12,019 bases of DNA from Flavobacteriales bacterium (GTDB lineage Bacteria; Bacteroidota; Bacteroidia; Flavobacteriales; Flavobacteriaceae). This document shows positions 1 to 7,033 of the stretch, piece after piece. The stretch covers positions 1-12,019 of the forward strand of contig JALVEJ010000115.1 of NCBI GenBank assembly GCA_027031025.1. Direction: 5' to 3'. Every line of letters starts with the position of its first letter. Position 1 is the stretch's first letter. A model generated the notes under the pieces. That model searched no databases, was not told the DNA's origin, and worked only from the letters and a program-made list of their open reading frames with translations. The translations under genes and the position numbers were made by a program.

Positions 1-21
1 ATTTTTTAAAACTTCGGCATT

Positions 22-927
22 TTAAAAGATACCACCTTCTAATTCAAAACTTGTTGAACCGACTTTATGACCATTATGATACAAATCAACGTCATATTTT
101 CCTTTGATAAATTCGCGTTTTTTATCTTGTGGTTTTACAAAAATACAAACTTTTAAAGCTTTGTTTTCGTAAATAACATCTTCGACACCGCTGATCATGA
201 TGTTTTGTCCGTCCACTTCAATGGTTTCTTGGCTACCGACAACTTCTCCGGCAGGGTTAACGATGCGAACATAAAATTTTTGTTTGCCGGTTTCTAGAAT
301 ATCATTTTTAGGAACGATAAAACACACTCGAATATCCGTAGCGCGTCTGTATTTAGAAGTTTCTACAACTTTACCCGAACTTTTGACTTTAACGCCTTGT
401 GCGGTAATATTGGTCGGATATAAAATTTTTGCTTTGTTTAAGGTTTGAGATAATTGCTCATTTTTGTTAAGCAAAGTGTCGGCAAATTGTTTTTGACGTT
501 CCAAATCGGTGTTTAAGCTGTCGTTTTCCGTAATTAACTGCATATTGGCAGCGCGCAACGAGTCCGCTATTTTGTATAATTTGTCACGTTGGGCTTTAAG
601 TGCGGCAATTTCACGTTTGTATTTATGAATGACACCGGCTGTGATCTTTTTTTGTTTTTTGATTTCCGCAATTAAAGCTTCAATACGGTTTTTAGCTTCT
701 TCAAATTTTTGAGAGACTTCTGTTTTTTCTTGAAGGGCTTGATCGTAATTGATTTTTAAATCGTTTAATTCATTAAGAACCTGCTCTTTTTCTTGTTGTA
801 ATAATTGTTGGGTTTCTTGCGAATCCTTATACATATCATAGGTGTAATATCCTAACCCTAAAATACCGATACCTAATAAGGCTACTAATACTTTTAAGAT
901 GCTTGAATTGTTTCCTTGTGTTTCCAT
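22..927 (-). CDS. Membrane-anchored coiled-coil protein of unknown function
   Basis: I do not recognise a characterised family for this 301-residue protein. A short N-terminus is followed by one hydrophobic segment at about residues 11-29, with no cysteine lipobox, so it looks like a signal anchor that leaves the rest in the periplasm. Residues about 35-168 are rich in Glu, Lys, Gln and Leu with heptad-like spacing, and a short break around 94-100 (KKITAGVIHKY) suggests two coiled-coil segments. Residues about 170-301 lose the heptads and alternate hydrophobic and polar residues (for example KFYVRIVNPAGEVVGS, 217-232), consistent with a C-terminal beta-sandwich-like domain. The ATG at 927 directly precedes the anchor and lies about 30 bases from a good promoter. 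It is divergent from the OsmC-like gene. A role in envelope organisation or as a scaffold is only inference. Confidence 0.75.
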   Translation of the reverse strand: METQGNNSSILKVLVALLGIGILGLGYYTYDMYKDSQETQQLLQQEKEQVLNELNDLKINYDQALQEKTEVSQKFEEAKNRIEALIAEIKKQKKITAGVIHKYKREIAALKAQRDKLYKIADSLRAANMQLITENDSLNTDLERQKQFADTLLNKNEQLSQTLNKAKILYPTNITAQGVKVKSSGKVVETSKYRRATDIRVCFIVPKNDILETGKQKFYVRIVNPAGEVVGSQETIEVDGQNIMISGVEDVIYENKALKVCIFVKPQDKKREFIKGKYDVDLYHNGHKVGSTSFELEGGIF

Positions 928-959
928 GAGTTTTTGTTTGTGTTTATTACTTTAATCTA

Positions 960-990
960 CAAAGGTAGATTATAATTATAACATATACAA
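960..990 (-). promoter_or_regulatory. Bacteroidetes-type promoter for the coiled-coil gene
   Basis: On the minus strand there is a TTG (988-990), a 20-base spacer and TACCTTTG (960-967). The second element matches the known Bacteroidetes -7 consensus TAnnTTTG exactly and the spacing to the -33 element fits. Transcription would begin a few bases below 960, giving a leader of roughly 25 bases before the ATG at 927. Confidence 0.7.
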
Positions 991-1061
991 CGTTATTCTG
1001 CTAAAAATAGTATTAGGCATCATCTTTTTTATCAAGTTACAGGTGTTTTATTGGTATCCGG

Positions 1062-1094
1062 TTTAAAAACTTACAACTAATTTCACTAAATTTG
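1062..1094 (+). promoter_or_regulatory. Probable Bacteroidetes-type promoter for the OsmC-family gene
   Basis: TAAATTTG at 1087-1094 is an exact match to the Bacteroidetes -7 consensus TAnnTTTG. The upstream element is weaker: TTTA at 1062-1065 with a 21-base spacer instead of TTTG. The predicted start would lie only 10-15 bases before the ATG at 1116, which is preceded by an A-rich stretch rather than a Shine-Dalgarno sequence. Confidence 0.55.
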
Positions 1095-1115
1095 CACTAA
1101 TTTAAAATTACAATT

Positions 1116-1544
1116 ATGGCAAAAACAAAGTTAGTTTGGAAAGGCAATATGCAATTTGATGCCTATACAGCCGGACAAGATGCGCCTATTCATATTGAAG
1201 CGGAAGAAAAATTTGGCGGTATCGGTTACGGATATCAACCTAAACCTTTAATGTTAGTAGCCCTTGCCGGTTGCACCGGATTGGATGTCGCGTCATTGAT
1301 GAAAAAAATGCGCATTGATGAAAATGTGTCTGATTTTACCGTAGATGTTGATGCCCATATGACTGAGGAGCATCCAAAATATTTTGACAAAGTGCATGTA
1401 ATTTACACATTTAAAGGTAAAAACTTAAATCGCGAAAAACTGACAAAATGTGTTACTTTGTCCGAAAGCCGTTACTGCGGGGTCTATAAAATGTTTAGAA
1501 GTTTTGCAGAAGTGACTTATGAAATCAATTTTATAGAAGATTAG
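1116..1544 (+). CDS. OsmC/Ohr-family protein (thiol peroxidase-like)
   Basis: This is a 142-residue cytosolic protein, the normal length for OsmC/Ohr proteins, which reduce organic hydroperoxides with a reactive cysteine pair. The two expected cysteines are present: Cys53 in LAGCTGLDV, at the start of the central helix, and Cys121 in SESRYCGVYKM. The second motif and the overall form resemble the YhfA-like branch of OsmC proteins more than classical Ohr. That branch is less well characterised, so the hydroperoxide substrate is inferred. Cys112 is an extra cysteine. The ATG at 1116 follows a TAnnTTTG element closely. The gene is apparently monocistronic, with a hairpin terminator just downstream. 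Confidence 0.88.
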   Translation: MAKTKLVWKGNMQFDAYTAGQDAPIHIEAEEKFGGIGYGYQPKPLMLVALAGCTGLDVASLMKKMRIDENVSDFTVDVDAHMTEEHPKYFDKVHVIYTFKGKNLNREKLTKCVTLSESRYCGVYKMFRSFAEVTYEINFIED

Positions 1545-1565
1545 ACATTCTTTTTTAAAAACTGT

Positions 1566-1604
1566 AAATCGGCAAAATTAATACGGGGTTTTGCCGATTT
1601 TTTT
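1566..1604 (+). terminator. Intrinsic terminator after the OsmC-family gene
   Basis: AAATCGGCAAAA (1566-1577) pairs perfectly with TTTTGCCGATTT (1589-1600), giving a 12-bp stem with an 11-base loop, and the run of T continues to 1604. It ends the OsmC-family transcript. The remaining gap before the M20 gene (1605-1628) is short and AT-rich. It holds TATTTTTA (1606-1613), a near match to a -7 element, but without a properly spaced TTG, so the M20 promoter is not clearly located. Confidence 0.8.
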
Positions 1605-1628
1605 GTATTTTTATCACAAAATAAAACT

Positions 1629-3017
1629 ATGCAAGATATCAATACTTATTTGTCAAATCATAAACAGCGGCTTTTGGACGAGTTGTTTGATTTATTACGG
1701 ATACCTTCGGTAAGTGCCGACCCTGCTTATGTTGCCGATGTTGAAGCGGCGGCTGATTATATTAAAAATGAAATGGAAAAAATAGGGCTGGAAAATATTT
1801 CGATAGAAGAAACACCGGGCTATCCGATTGTTTATGGAGAAAAAATTATCAATCCGGATTTACCAACGGTTTTAGTTTACGGACATTACGATGTGCAACC
1901 TCCGGATCCTATTGAATTGTGGGAGTCAGACCCGTTTGAGCCTGTTATCAGAAAAACGGATATTCATCCGGAAGGCGCTATTTTTGCTCGTGGTGCTTCT
2001 GACGACAAAGGACAAATGTTTATGCATTTGAAAGCCGTTGAATATTTATTGCAACAAAACCAGTTACCGGTCAATGTTAAATTTATGATTGAAGGCGAAG
2101 AAGAAGTCGGTTCGCCGAGTTTGGCTTGGTATGTTGCCCGCAATCATGGCAAATTGAAAAACGATGTCATTATCATTTCCGATACCGGAATGGTAGCCAA
2201 TGATGTGCCGGCTATTACAACCGGTTTGCGTGGTTTGGCTTATGTTGAAGTGGAAGTTACCGGACCCAATCGTGATTTACATTCCGGGCTTTACGGCGGT
2301 GCGGTAGCCAATCCAATTAATATTTTAGCTAAGATGATTGCCCGTTTGACCGATGATAAAAACCGTATTACTATCCCGGGATTTTATGACAAAGTCAAAG
2401 AATTATCGCCGGAAGAAAGAGCTGCCATTGCTCATACGCCATTTGATTTAGAGCAATATAAAAAAGAATTAGGGATTGCTGACGTATATGGTGAAGAAGG
2501 CTACACGACACTTGAGCGGCAAAGCATTCGTCCCAGCCTGGATGTCAATGGAATTTGGGGTGGTTACACGGGTGAGGGGGCTAAAACCATTATCCCTTCA
2601 AAAGCTTATGCCAAAATCAGTATGCGTTTGGTTCCCGATCAAGACCCCGAAGAAATTCCCGATTTATTTGAACAATATTTTAAACAATTGGCTCCGAAAG
2701 CAGTCAAAGTTAAAGTAACCAATTTGCATGGTGGTTATCCATATGTTACCCCCACGGACAGTCCGGGTTATAAAGCGGCTGCAAAGGCTATGAAACGAGC
2801 CTTTGGCAAGGAACCTTTACCAATTTATTCCGGTGGAAGCATTCCTATTGTGCCGTTGTTTGAAAAAGAATTGGGAAGCAAATCCATCTTAATGGGTTTT
2901 GGTTTAAATTCTGATGCTATCCATTCGCCTAATGAACATTATGGCGTGTTCAATTACTTTAAAGGCATTGAAACTATTTCGTATTTTTACGACTTTTATA
3001 AAGAACAATTAACTTAA
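1629..3017 (+). CDS. M20-family metallodipeptidase/carboxypeptidase
   Basis: This 462-residue protein is full length for the M20 dipeptidase group (carnosinase/CNDP-like), which cleaves short peptides with two bound zinc ions. The metal site can be read by family comparison: His86 and Asp88 in GHYDVQ, Asp125 as bridging ligand in GASDDKG, Glu158 (general base) and Glu159 (ligand) in EGEEEVGS, Asp185 in SDT, and His432 in IHSPNE. The inserted lid/dimerisation domain (about residues 200-370) contains His218 in DLHSG, which in this family reaches into the partner subunit's active site. No signal peptide is seen, so it is probably cytosolic and recycles peptides. The exact peptide substrate cannot be told from sequence. 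The TerB-like gene follows after 14 bases. Confidence 0.93.
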   Translation: MQDINTYLSNHKQRLLDELFDLLRIPSVSADPAYVADVEAAADYIKNEMEKIGLENISIEETPGYPIVYGEKIINPDLPTVLVYGHYDVQPPDPIELWESDPFEPVIRKTDIHPEGAIFARGASDDKGQMFMHLKAVEYLLQQNQLPVNVKFMIEGEEEVGSPSLAWYVARNHGKLKNDVIIISDTGMVANDVPAITTGLRGLAYVEVEVTGPNRDLHSGLYGGAVANPINILAKMIARLTDDKNRITIPGFYDKVKELSPEERAAIAHTPFDLEQYKKELGIADVYGEEGYTTLERQSIRPSLDVNGIWGGYTGEGAKTIIPSKAYAKISMRLVPDQDPEEIPDLFEQYFKQLAPKAVKVKVTNLHGGYPYVTPTDSPGYKAAAKAMKRAFGKEPLPIYSGGSIPIVPLFEKELGSKSILMGFGLNSDAIHSPNEHYGVFNYFKGIETISYFYDFYKEQLT

Positions 3018-3031
3018 AAACAACTAAAATT

Positions 3032-3466
3032 ATGGGTATTATTGACGCATACGAAAACGCAGAATTTAGAAACCGTATTTCGGTTATTGCCACTTTGGTC
3101 AAGCTTTCATTGGCAGACGGTGTGCTTGACGAAAACGAAATGAAAATTATCACCAGGGTAGCCCGTGATTACGGTTTGCTCGATCCGGATGATATTTTGT
3201 ATATCATCAAAAATTATGAAAAATATTCTCTTGAACCAACTTATAATTATGATGAAAGAATAGAACAATTGTATAATCTTACCAAAATCATTTATGCAGA
3301 TGGTAAAATTGATAAAAATGAGTTGAAAATTTTGAAAAACGCCATTGTCGCATTAGGTTTTCCACCTAAAAATGTAGATGTAATCTATGAAACGGCAGTA
3401 GGTTTAATTGTGGACGAAGCCGATTTGGAAGAATTTAATAAAGCTATCAAAAAGGTTAACAAATAG
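3032..3466 (+). CDS. TerB-like domain protein
   Basis: This is a 144-residue, acidic, mostly helical protein with no signal peptide or membrane segment. Two related motifs stand out: LADGVLDENEMKII (27-40) and YADGKIDKNELKIL (88-101). The pattern ADG-x-x-D-x-N-E is typical of the TerB/tellurite-resistance fold, where two pseudosymmetric helical halves each carry acidic residues that can hold a metal ion. Stand-alone TerB-like proteins are common, and most have no proven link to tellurite. No other ter genes are present here, so a tellurite role should not be assumed. It probably shares a transcript with the M20 peptidase upstream (14-base gap). Its transcript would end at the hairpin 33 bases after the stop codon. 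The function is unknown. Confidence 0.8.
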   Translation: MGIIDAYENAEFRNRISVIATLVKLSLADGVLDENEMKIITRVARDYGLLDPDDILYIIKNYEKYSLEPTYNYDERIEQLYNLTKIIYADGKIDKNELKILKNAIVALGFPPKNVDVIYETAVGLIVDEADLEEFNKAIKKVNK

Positions 3467-3498
3467 TTTTTTGTGAGCATTAGCCACATTCTCAATAT

Positions 3499-3529
3499 AA
3501 AATTCCCAAAGTCATCTTTGGGAATTTTT
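3499..3529. terminator. Bidirectional intrinsic terminator between convergent genes
   Basis: AAAATTCCCAAAG (3499-3511) pairs perfectly with CTTTGGGAATTTT (3516-3528) around a TCAT loop, a 13-bp stem. On the plus strand it ends in TTTTTG. On the minus strand it is followed by TTTTATATT. It sits between the ends of the TerB-like gene and the DUF4296 gene, so one hairpin can stop both converging transcripts. Confidence 0.88.
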
Positions 3530-3533
3530 GTTG

Positions 3534-3545
3534 TAAACCGGTTTA
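3534..3545. repeat. Perfect 12-bp palindrome beside the terminator
   Basis: TAAACCGGTTTA reads the same on both strands. It lies between the shared terminator and the stop codon of the DUF4296 gene. It is too short and loop-less to be a terminator by itself. It could be a protein-binding site or chance; nothing else in the sequence decides this. Confidence 0.3.
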
Positions 3546-3551
3546 AAAGAA

Positions 3552-3959
3552 TTAAGATTTCTTTTTCCTGACATTTTTTAAATTTATTTTTGTTTTATCC
3601 ATTTTAATTTGATCATTTTTGGGTTTGGAATGCGGGGCTAGTTTTTCCAAACTGTCAGCTTTGCGTTTAAATTCCGTATGAATTTCGGCATATATTTTGG
3701 TCAATTGTTGAGGATGGCTACTATAATAATCAGTAGTTTTTTTTAACATAAGACTATCTACCCCGTATTTTTTGTAAACCAATATCCGCACTTGTTTTTT
3801 TAGAGAATCATTTTTTCTTAAATTTTGAGATACTAAATCGGCTAAAATCAAGTCTCTTAAAACTTGCTTATAAGTTTGTCTGTCCATAATTTTTTCGGGC
3901 TTTTTATGACAAGCCCAAAGTAAAAAAAGGCTAATAAAAGCCAATATAAATTTTTTCAT
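3552..3959 (-). CDS. DUF4296-family lipoprotein
   Basis: This is a 135-residue protein starting at the ATG at 3959. An in-frame TTG at 3965 would add two residues and overlap the upstream gene, but the ATG gives a classical start (MKKFILAF) and lies 2 bases after the upstream TGA. Residues 1-16 form a signal peptide ending in the lipobox LWAC, with Cys17 as the lipidated residue. The body (about 20-105) is helical and matches what I know of the Bacteroidetes DUF4296 family, including a KKYGVDSL segment and a YYSSHPQQL segment. The last 25 residues are Lys-rich and probably disordered. The function of DUF4296 is unknown. Being last in an operon with a polyprenyl-phosphate mannose synthase-like gene suggests, but does not show, a role in envelope glycosylation. 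Confidence 0.75.
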   Translation of the reverse strand: MKKFILAFISLFLLWACHKKPEKIMDRQTYKQVLRDLILADLVSQNLRKNDSLKKQVRILVYKKYGVDSLMLKKTTDYYSSHPQQLTKIYAEIHTEFKRKADSLEKLAPHSKPKNDQIKMDKTKINLKNVRKKKS

Positions 3960-3961
3960 TT

Positions 3962-4687
3962 TCAAGATATTTTACTAAAACGTAGTTTTAAAACGCCCCA
4001 AATAGCTTCCGAAATAATACCGCCGTGCATTTTGGATTTACCTCTAACTCTATCGGTAAAAATAATGGGAATTTCTTTGATTTTAAAACCTTTTTTCCAA
4101 GCCTTGTATTTCATTTCTATTTGAAAGGCATAGCCGATAAACTCAATTTTATCAAAATCAAAACTTTTTAAAACCTCTTTTTTGTATCCTACAAAACCGG
4201 CTGTGGTATCTTTGACCGGAATACCGGTTATTAATCGGACATAAATAGATGCAAAATAGGACAATAATATTCGTTTCAAATCCCAGTTAACTACATTGAT
4301 TCGTCCTTTCAGATAACGGGATCCAACACTGACATCTGCTTCATTTTGTTCCAAAGTTTCTAACAAATCAATAAGTTTTTCGGGTGGATGGGAAAAATCG
4401 GCGTCCATTTCAAAAATATAATCATAGTCTTGCTGCAAAGCCCACTTAAATCCGGCAATATAAGCTTTGCCTAAACCTTCTTTTTTGGGGCGGTTTAACA
4501 GAAATATTTTTTGCGAATATTTGTTTTGTAAATTTTCAACAATATTGGCAGTTCCGTCTGGTGAGTTATCATCAACAACAAGGATATTGAATGATTTTTC
4601 TAACTGAAAAACCCGGTCAATAATACCGGCAATGTTGTCTTTCTCATTATAAGTCGGGATAATTACTAAGGCTTTTTGTGACGGCAT
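3962..4687 (-). CDS. Polyprenol-phosphate mannose synthase-like GT2 glycosyltransferase
   Basis: This is a 241-residue GT-A fold enzyme of the Dpm1 type, which moves a hexose (mannose in characterised members) from a nucleotide sugar to polyprenyl phosphate on the cytosolic face of the inner membrane. Visible motifs are PTYNE (11-15), VVDDNSPDGT (37-46), the metal-binding DAD in EMDADFSHPP (93-102), GSRY (122-125) and the basic loop DRVRGKSKM (212-220). The C-terminus ends where the catalytic domain ends: the membrane helices found in some bacterial Dpm1 and GtrB proteins are absent, so it is a single-domain form. The start ATG lies 10 bases after the sugar-phosphate transferase gene. Mannose as donor sugar is inferred from the family; glucose or another hexose cannot be excluded. 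Confidence 0.88.
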   Translation of the reverse strand: MPSQKALVIIPTYNEKDNIAGIIDRVFQLEKSFNILVVDDNSPDGTANIVENLQNKYSQKIFLLNRPKKEGLGKAYIAGFKWALQQDYDYIFEMDADFSHPPEKLIDLLETLEQNEADVSVGSRYLKGRINVVNWDLKRILLSYFASIYVRLITGIPVKDTTAGFVGYKKEVLKSFDFDKIEFIGYAFQIEMKYKAWKKGFKIKEIPIIFTDRVRGKSKMHGGIISEAIWGVLKLRFSKIS

Positions 4688-4697
4688 AAATCAAAGA

Positions 4698-6050
4698 TTA
4701 ATAAGCTTTTTCTTCGCCTTTAAAGACGTTTAATATGGTAAACATAATAATTTTTATATCAAGCCATAAGGACCAGTTTTCAATATAGTATAAATCGTAT
4801 TTAACGCGGTTAATAATGTCATCGTCTGTCCTAACTTCACCCCGGTAGCCTTTGACTTGTGCCAGTCCGGTAATACCCGGTTTGACGTAGTGTCGTCCCA
4901 TAAACTTATTTATTCGCTTTTTAAAACGCTCGTTTTCCTTAACCATATGCGGGCGCGGTCCGACAACTGACATTTCACCTTTAAAAACGTTGATAAACTG
5001 TGGCAATTCGTCTATGCTGGTTTTTCTTAAAATTTTTCCTATTCGGGTTATCCTGTTGTCGTTTTTGCTAACTTGTTTAATATCAGCCAACTGATTTGGA
5101 CGCATAGATCTGAATTTATAACAAGAAAAAGGTTTGTAATTAATACCGTTGCGTTTTTGTTTAAAAAAGACAGGGCCTTTAGATTCTAATTTTATCAACA
5201 AGCCAATAATTGGTGTTATCCAAGACAAAAAACAGACAATGACACAACTGGAAAAAATTAAATCGAATAAACGTTTTATGACCTTATTGACCGGCTTGTC
5301 AAGCGGCGACTTATTTAGAGACAATACCGGAAAATATTCAAAATAATCAACCTTTAATTGTTTGCCCAATATTTCTTTGTTATCGGGAATAAATTTTACC
5401 GACATAAAATGGTTATCGGCATAATTGATGATATCTTTAATTTGCTCATCAGAACACTCTTTTAATGAACAAAAAATAACATCAACCGGATTTTCGTCCA
5501 AATAAGCTTTTAAATCTTGGTAATTACCTTCAATTTCGGGACTGTGACCCTCTCCAAAGAAACTATCAAAAAGATAACCGTAATCTGTCCGGGTTTTTAA
5601 AATATCTCTGAATTTTTTGGTTTCCTCATTATAACCGACAATTAAAAAAGTTCTGATATTGCCACCTTTGGCGCGGTAAAATTTGAGTAATACGTAAATC
5701 AAAAATTTGGACAAGAATAATAAAATATTGAGAAGCAGTAAGTGTTTGAGTAAAAACCGGTTGGAAAAATGAATAGCAATAAAATGAAAATACGCAATAA
5801 CGGATAAATCGAAAATCAAAACTTGCTTGATGGTTTTGCTGATAATTTCTGCCGGTTTGGTATTACGGTAAACTTCATAAAACTTGGTAAAATAGCTGAT
5901 GGTAAACCAAATAACATCAAGGATTATAAAAGTTAAAACCGGTTGTTTAAAGTGAAAATTTTTAATAAACCAAATAATTAATAAGCTATCTATCAGATAA
6001 ATTATAGGTAAAATCAGAAAGGAATATCTATGCGTTTTTTTCCTGGTCAT
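4698..6050 (-). CDS. Polyprenyl-phosphate sugar-1-phosphate transferase (WbaP/WcaJ-type)
   Basis: This 450-residue enzyme primes a surface glycan by moving a sugar phosphate from a UDP-sugar to undecaprenyl phosphate. The long form is complete. It has about four N-terminal membrane segments (about 10-30, 37-55, 78-95, 100-122), a degenerate nucleotide-binding-like domain (about 130-250) and a C-terminal bacterial sugar transferase domain with the hydrophobic re-entrant helix (about 262-288). Catalytic signatures are FKQKRNG (296-302), KFRSM (312-316), the Asp347-Glu348 dyad in SIDELPQF, VGPRP (363-367) and KPGITGLAQV (390-399). The family mostly transfers glucose-, galactose- or similar sugar-1-phosphates; the substrate here is not evident. 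The start overlaps the decarboxylase stop by 4 bases (ATGA), suggesting translational coupling. The N-terminal half looks AT-richer than its neighbours, as expected for membrane segments. Confidence 0.93.
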   Translation of the reverse strand: MTRKKTHRYSFLILPIIYLIDSLLIIWFIKNFHFKQPVLTFIILDVIWFTISYFTKFYEVYRNTKPAEIISKTIKQVLIFDLSVIAYFHFIAIHFSNRFLLKHLLLLNILLFLSKFLIYVLLKFYRAKGGNIRTFLIVGYNEETKKFRDILKTRTDYGYLFDSFFGEGHSPEIEGNYQDLKAYLDENPVDVIFCSLKECSDEQIKDIINYADNHFMSVKFIPDNKEILGKQLKVDYFEYFPVLSLNKSPLDKPVNKVIKRLFDLIFSSCVIVCFLSWITPIIGLLIKLESKGPVFFKQKRNGINYKPFSCYKFRSMRPNQLADIKQVSKNDNRITRIGKILRKTSIDELPQFINVFKGEMSVVGPRPHMVKENERFKKRINKFMGRHYVKPGITGLAQVKGYRGEVRTDDDIINRVKYDLYYIENWSLWLDIKIIMFTILNVFKGEEKAY

Positions 6051-7033
6051 TTTTTAATGTATTTATCAAAATTTTTATACTGTGTATCATACAATTCTTC
6101 ATCGGTCAACGATTGAAAGTAAGCAAAAGTCTGTTGCATGCCTGTTTTTCTGTCAATCTTGGGTTCCCAACCCAAAATATTTTTGGCTTTACTGATGTCC
6201 GGACAGCGTTGCATAGGATCATTAACCGGTAAATCTTTAAATACAATTTTTGATTTTCCATTGGTTAAAGCAATGATTTCTTTGGCAAAATCCAAGATAC
6301 TGATTTCTTCCGGATTACCGATGTTGACCGGTAAATGATAATCAGAAAACAACAGTTTATATATACCCTCCACTTGATCGTCGATATAGCAAAATGAACG
6401 GGTTTGGCTTCCGTCTCCAAAAACTGTGAGGTCTTCGCCTCGCAATATTTGTCCCATAAATGCCGGAATAACTCTACCGTCATTGAGTCGCATACGCGGT
6501 CCATAAGTGTTAAATATCCGGACTATGCGGGTATCAACACCATGAAAATTGTGATATGCCATGGTCATGGCTTCTTGAAAACGTTTGGCTTCGTCGTAAA
6601 CCCCACGTGGTCCTATCGGATTGACATTGCCATAATATTCTTCGGCTTGCGGATGCACCAACGGGTCGCCGTAAACTTCTGAGGTAGAAGCTATTAAAAC
6701 ACGGGCATTTTTAGCTTTTGCCAAACCTAAAACATTGTGGGTCCCTAACGAACCGACTTTTAAGGTTTGAATGGGAATACGTAAATAATCAATGGGACTT
6801 GCCGGCGATGCAAAATGCAAGACATAATCCAGTTTTTCATCAATGTCAATGTATTGGGTTACATCGTGTTCAATAAATTTAAAATGCGGATGCCCGGAAA
6901 GATGGGCAATGTTTTTTACCGAACCGGTGATAAAATTATCCATCCCGATGACTTCAAAGCCTTCGTTTAAAAATTTATCACACAAATGTGACCCTAAAAA
7001 TCCGGCAGCACCGGTGATTAAAACTCTTTCCAT
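6047..7033 (-). CDS. UDP-glucuronate decarboxylase (UDP-xylose synthase)
   Basis: This 328-residue extended short-chain dehydrogenase converts UDP-glucuronate to UDP-xylose with a bound, internally recycled NAD. The Rossmann motif GAAGFLGSHL is at 8-17. Family-specific segments follow: FASPASPIDY (74-83), ASTSEVYGDP (115-124) with Thr117 and Glu119, VYDEAKR (145-151) with Tyr146 and Lys150, RIFNTYGPRM (172-181), SFCYIDD (213-219) and QRCPDISKA (275-283) with Arg276. Glu119 and Arg276 correspond to residues that distinguish decarboxylases from simple 4-epimerases. The protein is slightly longer than usual through a C-terminal tail (about 305-328). Its ATG lies inside the end of the UDP-glucose dehydrogenase gene (16-base overlap), so the two consecutive steps UDP-glucose to UDP-glucuronate to UDP-xylose are encoded side by side. 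Confidence 0.93.
   Translation of the reverse strand: MERVLITGAAGFLGSHLCDKFLNEGFEVIGMDNFITGSVKNIAHLSGHPHFKFIEHDVTQYIDIDEKLDYVLHFASPASPIDYLRIPIQTLKVGSLGTHNVLGLAKAKNARVLIASTSEVYGDPLVHPQAEEYYGNVNPIGPRGVYDEAKRFQEAMTMAYHNFHGVDTRIVRIFNTYGPRMRLNDGRVIPAFMGQILRGEDLTVFGDGSQTRSFCYIDDQVEGIYKLLFSDYHLPVNIGNPEEISILDFAKEIIALTNGKSKIVFKDLPVNDPMQRCPDISKAKNILGWEPKIDRKTGMQQTFAYFQSLTDEELYDTQYKNFDKYIKK

Noticed and set aside
1606..1613. TATTTTTA as a -7 element for the M20 peptidase gene
   Set aside because: The last base deviates from the consensus and no TTG lies 19-21 bases upstream. Not enough to call a promoter.
3032..3466. Tellurite resistance function for the TerB-like gene
   Set aside because: None of the other ter genes is present and single TerB-like domains occur widely without that role.
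1058..3548. The 11-base word CCGGTTTAAAA occurring at 1058-1068 and again at 3538-3548
   Set aside because: Two copies far apart in unrelated positions (a promoter region and a terminator region); a 10-base version also occurs inside ugd coding sequence. Consistent with chance in this AT-rich DNA.
3960..3965. TTG at 3965 as the start of the DUF4296 lipoprotein
   Set aside because: It adds only two residues and a 4-base overlap. The ATG at 3959 gives a standard lipoprotein signal peptide and sits 2 bases after the upstream stop.
4698..6050. Horizontal transfer of the sugar-phosphate transferase gene because of its AT-rich 5' half
   Set aside because: The bias falls mainly in the membrane-spanning part, where Phe/Ile/Leu/Lys codons raise AT. 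Overlap with the neighbouring gene argues for a settled operon member.
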